Of a DNA stretch of 10,568 bases, positions 6,514 through 10,568 are shown one piece after another. The notes beneath the pieces are model-generated. The model did no database searches. It was not told where the DNA came from and worked only from the letters and a program-made list of their open reading frames with translations. Numbering within the stretch: position 1 is the first letter of the stretch; every line of letters starts with the position of its first letter. Source of the stretch: an uncultured Collinsella sp. (GTDB lineage Bacteria; Actinomycetota; Coriobacteriia; Coriobacteriales; Coriobacteriaceae); NCBI GenBank assembly GCA_900545875.1, contig URAQ01000038.1, positions 1-10,568 of the forward strand, written 5' to 3'. Position numbers and translations under genes: made by a program.

Positions 6514-8337
6514 ATGGACGCTGCGATTCAGTACATCTTGTACTTTGCCGTGCTCGTCGTCCTGGCCGTTCCGCTCGGTCGGTTCATGGCCCATATCATG
6601 GATGGTGAGCATACGTTCCTGTCGCCTGTGATTGCTCCTGTGGAGCGTGGCGTCTATCGTCTGCTTCGCATCGACGCGGCAGAGCAGATGGGGTGTAGGC
6701 GCTATCTGGCGAGCGTGCTGGTCTTTTCGGGGATCGGCCTCGTGGCTCTTGTGGCACTCCAGGCGTTTCAGTCCTTCTTGCCAGGCAATCCCCAGCACCT
6801 GCCGGGTGTGTCATGGGACCTGTCGTTCAATACGGCTGCTTCCTTCATAACCAACACCAACTGGCAGTCCTACTCCGGTGAGACCACCCTGTCCTACCTT
6901 GTGCAGTTCATGGGTCTCACCGTGCAGAACTTCGTTTCCGCCGGCACCGGTATCGCGGTCATGTTCGCGCTGATCCGCGGCTTCCGTCAGGTCAAGGAGC
7001 AGGGTCTGGGTTCCTTCTGGGTCGACCTCACCCGCACCGTCCTGTATGTGCTCATCCCGCTGAACCTCGTGTTCGGCATCTGCCTGGCTGCCGGTGGCGT
7101 CATCTCCAACTTCCAGCCGGCTCAGAAGGCTGAGCTCGTAGAGCCCGTCGCTGTCCAGCCTAATGCAGACGGCGGCTGGAGCGTCATCGACGGCGCCGAG
7201 ATCGAGGGCGACACGGTCAAGGTCGACGGCAAGGTTGTCGAGGGCGCGCGCGTGGTCACCGAGCAGTTCCTGCCCCAGGGTCCCGCGGCTCCTCAGGTCG
7301 CCATCAAGCAGTCCGGCACCAACGGCGGAGGCTTCTTCGGAGTGAACTCCGCTCATCCGTATGAGAACCCCAGTGCCTTCACCAACATCATCGAGATGAC
7401 CAGCCTGCTGCTGATCCCGGCCGCCTGTTGCTTCACCTTCGGTATCGGCGTCAAAAACACCAAGCAGGGCAAGGCCATCTTTGCCGCCATGTTCATCCTG
7501 CTGGTGATCTTCGCCGGCATCATCGCCCTCAACGAGCATGCGGGCACCCCGCAGCTGGCAGATGGCGGCGCGGTCAACATCGAGATGACCGATGGCCAGG
7601 CTGGCGGCAACATGGAGGGCAAGGAGAGCCGCTTCGGTATCGCCTCCTCTTCCACCTGGTCCGCTTTCACGACGGCTGCTTCCAACGGCTCGGTTAACTC
7701 CATGCACGACTCCTACACCCCGCTGGGCGGTTTTGTCCAGATGCTCCAGATGGCTCTGGGCGAGGTCGTCTTCGGCGGCGTGGGCTGCGGCCTGTACGGC
7801 ATGATCGGCTTCGCCATCCTCACGGTGTTCATCGCCGGCCTCATGGTCGGACGCACGCCTGAGTTCCTGGGCAAGAAGATCGAGCCGGGCGAGATGCGCT
7901 GGGCAGTTGTCCTGTGCCTGGCAACTCCGTTTGCCATTCTGGTGTGTTCGGCCATCGCCTGCATGGTGCCCGGTCTTGCCGACCAGCTCAACAATGGTGG
8001 CGCGCACGGCTTCTCCGAGGTGCTGTATGCCTTCACCTCATGCGGCGGCAACAACGGCTCGGCGTTTGCAGGCATGAACTGCAACATTCCCTGGATCAAC
8101 GTCATGCTCGGCCTCGAGATGCTGTTCGCCCGCTTCATGCCCATCATCGGTACGCTGGCTATCGCCGGCTCGCTGGCCAAGAAAGGTAAGGTCGCCGAGA
8201 GCGCCGGTACCCTGTCTACCACCAACGGCATGTTCGTATTCCTGCTCGTGTTCATCGTTCTGCTGATCGGTGCCCTGAGCTTCTTCCCGGCCCTGGCGCT
8301 TGGCCCCGTTGCCGAGTTCTTCCAGATGATTGCGTAA
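6514..8337 (+). CDS. kdpA: KdpA, potassium-conducting subunit of the Kdp ATPase
   Basis: This 607-residue membrane protein is the K+ channel-like subunit that selects and passes potassium in the KdpFABC pump. The four selectivity-loop regions are all visible: TNTNW (113-117), GTNGGGFF (268-275), TAASNGSVN (387-395) and SCGGNNGS (509-516). Hydrophobic helices fill the rest. E. coli KdpA is about 557 residues. Part of the extra length is a polar stretch of about 35-45 residues at about 205-250, in the extracellular loop before the second selectivity region; it is rich in D, E, G and V. The ATG at 6514 is 3 nt after the kdpF stop; its likely site GAGGAG lies within kdpF with a rather long 13-nt gap. 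Codon use is more relaxed in the first 110 codons (about 71% GC-ending) than in the next 90 (about 87%). Confidence 0.97.
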   Translation: MDAAIQYILYFAVLVVLAVPLGRFMAHIMDGEHTFLSPVIAPVERGVYRLLRIDAAEQMGCRRYLASVLVFSGIGLVALVALQAFQSFLPGNPQHLPGVSWDLSFNTAASFITNTNWQSYSGETTLSYLVQFMGLTVQNFVSAGTGIAVMFALIRGFRQVKEQGLGSFWVDLTRTVLYVLIPLNLVFGICLAAGGVISNFQPAQKAELVEPVAVQPNADGGWSVIDGAEIEGDTVKVDGKVVEGARVVTEQFLPQGPAAPQVAIKQSGTNGGGFFGVNSAHPYENPSAFTNIIEMTSLLLIPAACCFTFGIGVKNTKQGKAIFAAMFILLVIFAGIIALNEHAGTPQLADGGAVNIEMTDGQAGGNMEGKESRFGIASSSTWSAFTTAASNGSVNSMHDSYTPLGGFVQMLQMALGEVVFGGVGCGLYGMIGFAILTVFIAGLMVGRTPEFLGKKIEPGEMRWAVVLCLATPFAILVCSAIACMVPGLADQLNNGGAHGFSEVLYAFTSCGGNNGSAFAGMNCNIPWINVMLGLEMLFARFMPIIGTLAIAGSLAKKGKVAESAGTLSTTNGMFVFLLVFIVLLIGALSFFPALALGPVAEFFQMIA

Positions 8338-8353
8338 AGGAGGGCGCAGATTT
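8336..8353 (+). promoter_or_regulatory. Ribosome binding site deciding the kdpB start
   Basis: AAAGGAGGG (8336-8344) overlaps the kdpA stop codon and stands 9 nt before the ATG at 8354. This favours that ATG over the in-frame TTG at 8330, which lies upstream of the site and inside kdpA. Confidence 0.8.
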
Positions 8354-10411
8354 ATGGCTATGCAAAAAGACATGATGGGCCGCGCGGTCCGCGACTCGTT
8401 TGCCAAGTTGGATCCTCGCGTCCAGATTCAAAACCCGGTCATGTTCCTGGTGTGGCTTTCCGCCGGCATGACCTCCGTCCTGGCCGTCGCTTCCATCTTC
8501 GGTGTGCAGGACGCGGGTGTGCCCACCTACTATGTGGTCGCCATCGCGGTCATCCTGTGGCTCACAGACCTGTTCTCGAACTTCGCCGAGGCGCTTGCCG
8601 AGGGCCGCGGTAAGGCTCAGGCCGATTCCCTGCGTGCGGCCAAGAAGGATGTCGAGGCCCATCGCATCGAGTCCGTTGAGGACAAGGAGCACTTCACCGT
8701 CGTTCCCGGCACCGAGCTCACGCGCGGCGACCTGGTGATCGTACGCGCCGGCGAGCAGATTCCCGGCGATGGCGACGTCATCGAGGGCGCTGCCTCCGTT
8801 GACGAGTCCGCCATCACCGGCGAGTCCGCCCCCGTGGTCCGCGAGGCCGGCGGCGACCGCTCTGCCGTTACCGGCGGTACCACGGTGCTATCCGACTGGA
8901 TCATCGTCAAGATCTCCAGCGAGCCTGGCCAGAGCTTCCTGGATAAGATGATCGCCATGGTCGAGGGCGCCGCCCGCAAGAAGACCCCCAACGAGGTCGC
9001 GCTCGAGATCTTTCTGGTTGCTCTGTCCGTCATCTTCATCCTCGTGACGCTCGCACTGTACTGCTACTCGAGTTTCTCTGCAGGGATCAACGGTATGGCG
9101 AACCCCACCGCTGTGACCACGCTCGTTGCCTTGCTCGTCTGTCTGGCGCCCACCACCATTGGTGCGCTGCTGTCCGCCATTGGCATCGCTGGTATGGACC
9201 GTGTGACTCGTTTCAACGTCATCGCTATGTCCGGTAAGGCAGTTGAAGCCTGCGGCGACGTAGACACGATGATTCTGGATAAGACTGGTACGATCACCTA
9301 TGGCAACCGTCTGGCTGCTGACTTCTTCCCGGTGGGCGGCGCCAACCGCAGCGATCTGGTTCGTTGTGCAGCTTTGACCAGCTTGCATGACACAACGCCG
9401 GAAGGAAAATCGACTCTGGAACTTGCCCGCCGGATGGGGGACAATAGCGTGGAAGAGGAAGGTTCTACGTTCATTGAATTTACTGCACAGACTCGTATGA
9501 GTGGCGTGGATCTTCCCAACGGAACAAAGATCCGCAAAGGTGCGGCAGAAGCGATTGAAGAGTATGTAAAAGCCCAAGGGGGCAAAATCCCGGCAGATCT
9601 TCATGAGCAGGTCAACAAGATTTCCAGTTTGGGCGGTACGCCTTTGACGGTGTGTGAAAATGATCGTATCCTGGGCGTGATCTACCTCAAGGATACTGTA
9701 AAGCCCGGTATGGTAGAGCGTTTTGAACGCCTGCGTGCCATTGGTATTAAGACCATTATGTGTACGGGCGATAACCCATTGACAGCAGCCACCATTGCAA
9801 AAGAGGCTGGCGTAGATGGTTTTATTGCAGAGTGCAAGCCAGAAGATAAGATCGATGTGATTAAGAAGGAACAGGCAGAGGGCAAGATTGTGGCTATGAC
9901 CGGTGACGGTACGAACGATGCCCCGGCTCTGGCACAGGCAAATGTGGGCCTGGCAATGAACAGTGGTACAACTGCTGCAAAGGAAGCGGCAAACATGGTC
10001 GATTTGGACTCTGACCCGACGAAGATCCTCGAGGTTGTCGAAATTGGCAAGCAGCTCTTGATTACCCGCGGTAGCCTGACGACCTTCTCTATTGCAAACG
10101 ACATTGCAAAATATTTTGCAATTATCCCGGCAATGTTCATGCTTGCCATCCCGCAAATGAATGTCCTGAATATCATGGATCTGGCAACACCCTACAGTGC
10201 AATTTTGTCGGCTTTGATTTTTAACGCAATCATTATTCCTTGCCTCATTCCTCTTGCCATGAAGGGTGTCAAATACCGCCCGATTTCATCTGGAAAGCTG
10301 TTGGCAAGAAATATGATGATCTACGGCGTAGGCGGTGTGATTACTCCGTTCATTGGCATCAAGATTATCGATATGCTCATCCATCCGCTGCTTACCCTCA
10401 TTGGACTGTAA
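8354..10411 (+). CDS. kdpB: KdpB, P-type ATPase subunit of the Kdp potassium pump
   Basis: This 685-residue protein hydrolyses ATP to drive K+ uptake through KdpA; E. coli KdpB is 682. The actuator motif TGES is at 155-158 and the membrane motif PTTIG at 266-270. The phosphorylation motif DKTGT has the acceptor D309. The nucleotide-binding region has F376 and K395 (KGAAEAI). The hinge motifs are TGDN (471-474) and TGDGTNDAP (516-524). In the fifth helix D583 and K586, important for coupling in E. coli, are conserved. No frame is broken and every catalytic residue I looked for is present, so it should be active. Base composition is odd. Up to about residue 290 codons are strongly GC-ending and GCA is rare (I count two); after about 330 GC3 falls to about 50%, and GCA and GAA become frequent. 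This suggests a recombinant gene. Confidence 0.97.
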   Translation: MAMQKDMMGRAVRDSFAKLDPRVQIQNPVMFLVWLSAGMTSVLAVASIFGVQDAGVPTYYVVAIAVILWLTDLFSNFAEALAEGRGKAQADSLRAAKKDVEAHRIESVEDKEHFTVVPGTELTRGDLVIVRAGEQIPGDGDVIEGAASVDESAITGESAPVVREAGGDRSAVTGGTTVLSDWIIVKISSEPGQSFLDKMIAMVEGAARKKTPNEVALEIFLVALSVIFILVTLALYCYSSFSAGINGMANPTAVTTLVALLVCLAPTTIGALLSAIGIAGMDRVTRFNVIAMSGKAVEACGDVDTMILDKTGTITYGNRLAADFFPVGGANRSDLVRCAALTSLHDTTPEGKSTLELARRMGDNSVEEEGSTFIEFTAQTRMSGVDLPNGTKIRKGAAEAIEEYVKAQGGKIPADLHEQVNKISSLGGTPLTVCENDRILGVIYLKDTVKPGMVERFERLRAIGIKTIMCTGDNPLTAATIAKEAGVDGFIAECKPEDKIDVIKKEQAEGKIVAMTGDGTNDAPALAQANVGLAMNSGTTAAKEAANMVDLDSDPTKILEVVEIGKQLLITRGSLTTFSIANDIAKYFAIIPAMFMLAIPQMNVLNIMDLATPYSAILSALIFNAIIIPCLIPLAMKGVKYRPISSGKLLARNMMIYGVGGVITPFIGIKIIDMLIHPLLTLIGL

Positions 10412-10426
10412 GGAGGACGTTACGAT

Positions 10427-10568
10427 ATGAAAGACTCTGTAAAAGATTTTCTACACGGTACCAAGCAGGCTGTTCTTGTGACGATCGTCCTGTTACTGCT
10501 TTGCGGATTTTTGTTCCCGGTGGTTCTGTCCGGTCTTTCTTCGGTATTCTTCCCACATCAGGCGGGCG
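10427..10568 (+). CDS. kdpC: KdpC, N-terminal part, cut by window edge
   Basis: The first 47 residues are visible, starting MKDSVKDFLHGTKQAVLVTI. One transmembrane helix spans about residues 15-38, followed by FFPHQAG, which resembles the conserved region just after the helix in KdpC (where PHQA-like residues precede GS). KdpC is the single-span subunit that raises the ATP affinity of KdpB and assembles the complex. AAGGAGG, overlapping the kdpB stop, lies 10 nt before the ATG. Codon use (about 53% GC-ending) is like the second half of kdpB and unlike the first half. The rest of the gene is beyond the window. Confidence 0.92.
   Translation, partial: MKDSVKDFLHGTKQAVLVTIVLLLLCGFLFPVVLSGLSSVFFPHQAG

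Noticed and set aside
6811..8007. A 398-codon open frame antisense to kdpA
   Set aside because: It is a by-product of GC-ending codons in kdpA; its translation is rich in H, D, G and Q, has no recognisable fold, and kdpA is certain.
8330..8353. TTG start for kdpB at 8330
   Set aside because: The strong Shine-Dalgarno lies downstream of it, at 8336-8344, and fits the ATG at 8354.
8888..10156. A 422-codon open frame antisense to kdpB
   Set aside because: It lies wholly within kdpB, has low-complexity Cys/His-rich translation, no ribosome site that I can see, and no family resemblance.
1..10568. CRISPR arrays, tRNA or rRNA genes, transposase genes
   Set aside because: I found no regularly spaced repeats, no tRNA-like cloverleaf or rRNA segment, and no transposase-like protein in the window.

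Overview
The window is chromosomal DNA from a GC-rich bacterium. It holds the end of a ferrous-iron uptake (Feo) locus and most of a high-affinity potassium uptake (Kdp) locus with its two-component regulator. Third codon positions are mostly G or C (about 85-90% in the best-adapted stretches), Shine-Dalgarno sites are strong, and a FeoB-associated Cys-rich protein follows FeoB. Together with the protein style this suggests a gut actinobacterium of the Coriobacteriia, Collinsella-like. That placement is inference from composition and familiarity, not a search.

Layout. Bases 1-2183 (+) encode FeoB without its N-terminus, followed by an intrinsic terminator. A small gene (2359-2559, +) encodes a one-helix Cys-rich FeoB-associated protein, and a hairpin follows it. 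A 19-bp-arm palindrome with a T-tract sits at 2664-2736, between this gene and the convergent kdpE. kdpE (2747-3451, -) and kdpD (3444-6179, -) overlap by 8 nt and form a regulator operon. A 244-bp divergent spacer (6180-6423) carries an 11-bp-period direct repeat that could be the KdpE operator, two -10-like hexamers facing outward, and a short leader with several hairpins. kdpF (6424-6510), kdpA (6514-8337), kdpB (8354-10411) and the start of kdpC (10427 to the window end) then run on the + strand.

Function. FeoB imports Fe(II), and the small Cys-rich membrane protein is presumably its accessory. KdpD senses potassium limitation or turgor and phosphorylates KdpE, which should activate kdpFABC. 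KdpA is the K+-conducting subunit, KdpB the P-type ATPase, KdpC the chaperone-like subunit and KdpF a small stabilising peptide. kdpDE is divergent from kdpFABC rather than downstream of kdpC on the same strand as in E. coli.

Oddities. Codon usage changes sharply inside kdpB near the phosphorylation motif: third-position GC falls from about 88% to about 50%, GCA and GAA become common, and the new style continues into kdpC. A weaker change lies near codon 110 of kdpA. These suggest a mosaic operon made by recombination, or an assembly chimera. The kdpF leader and the palindromes around the small Feo gene are the other items worth checking. I see no wholly new gene system; the protein families are all known.
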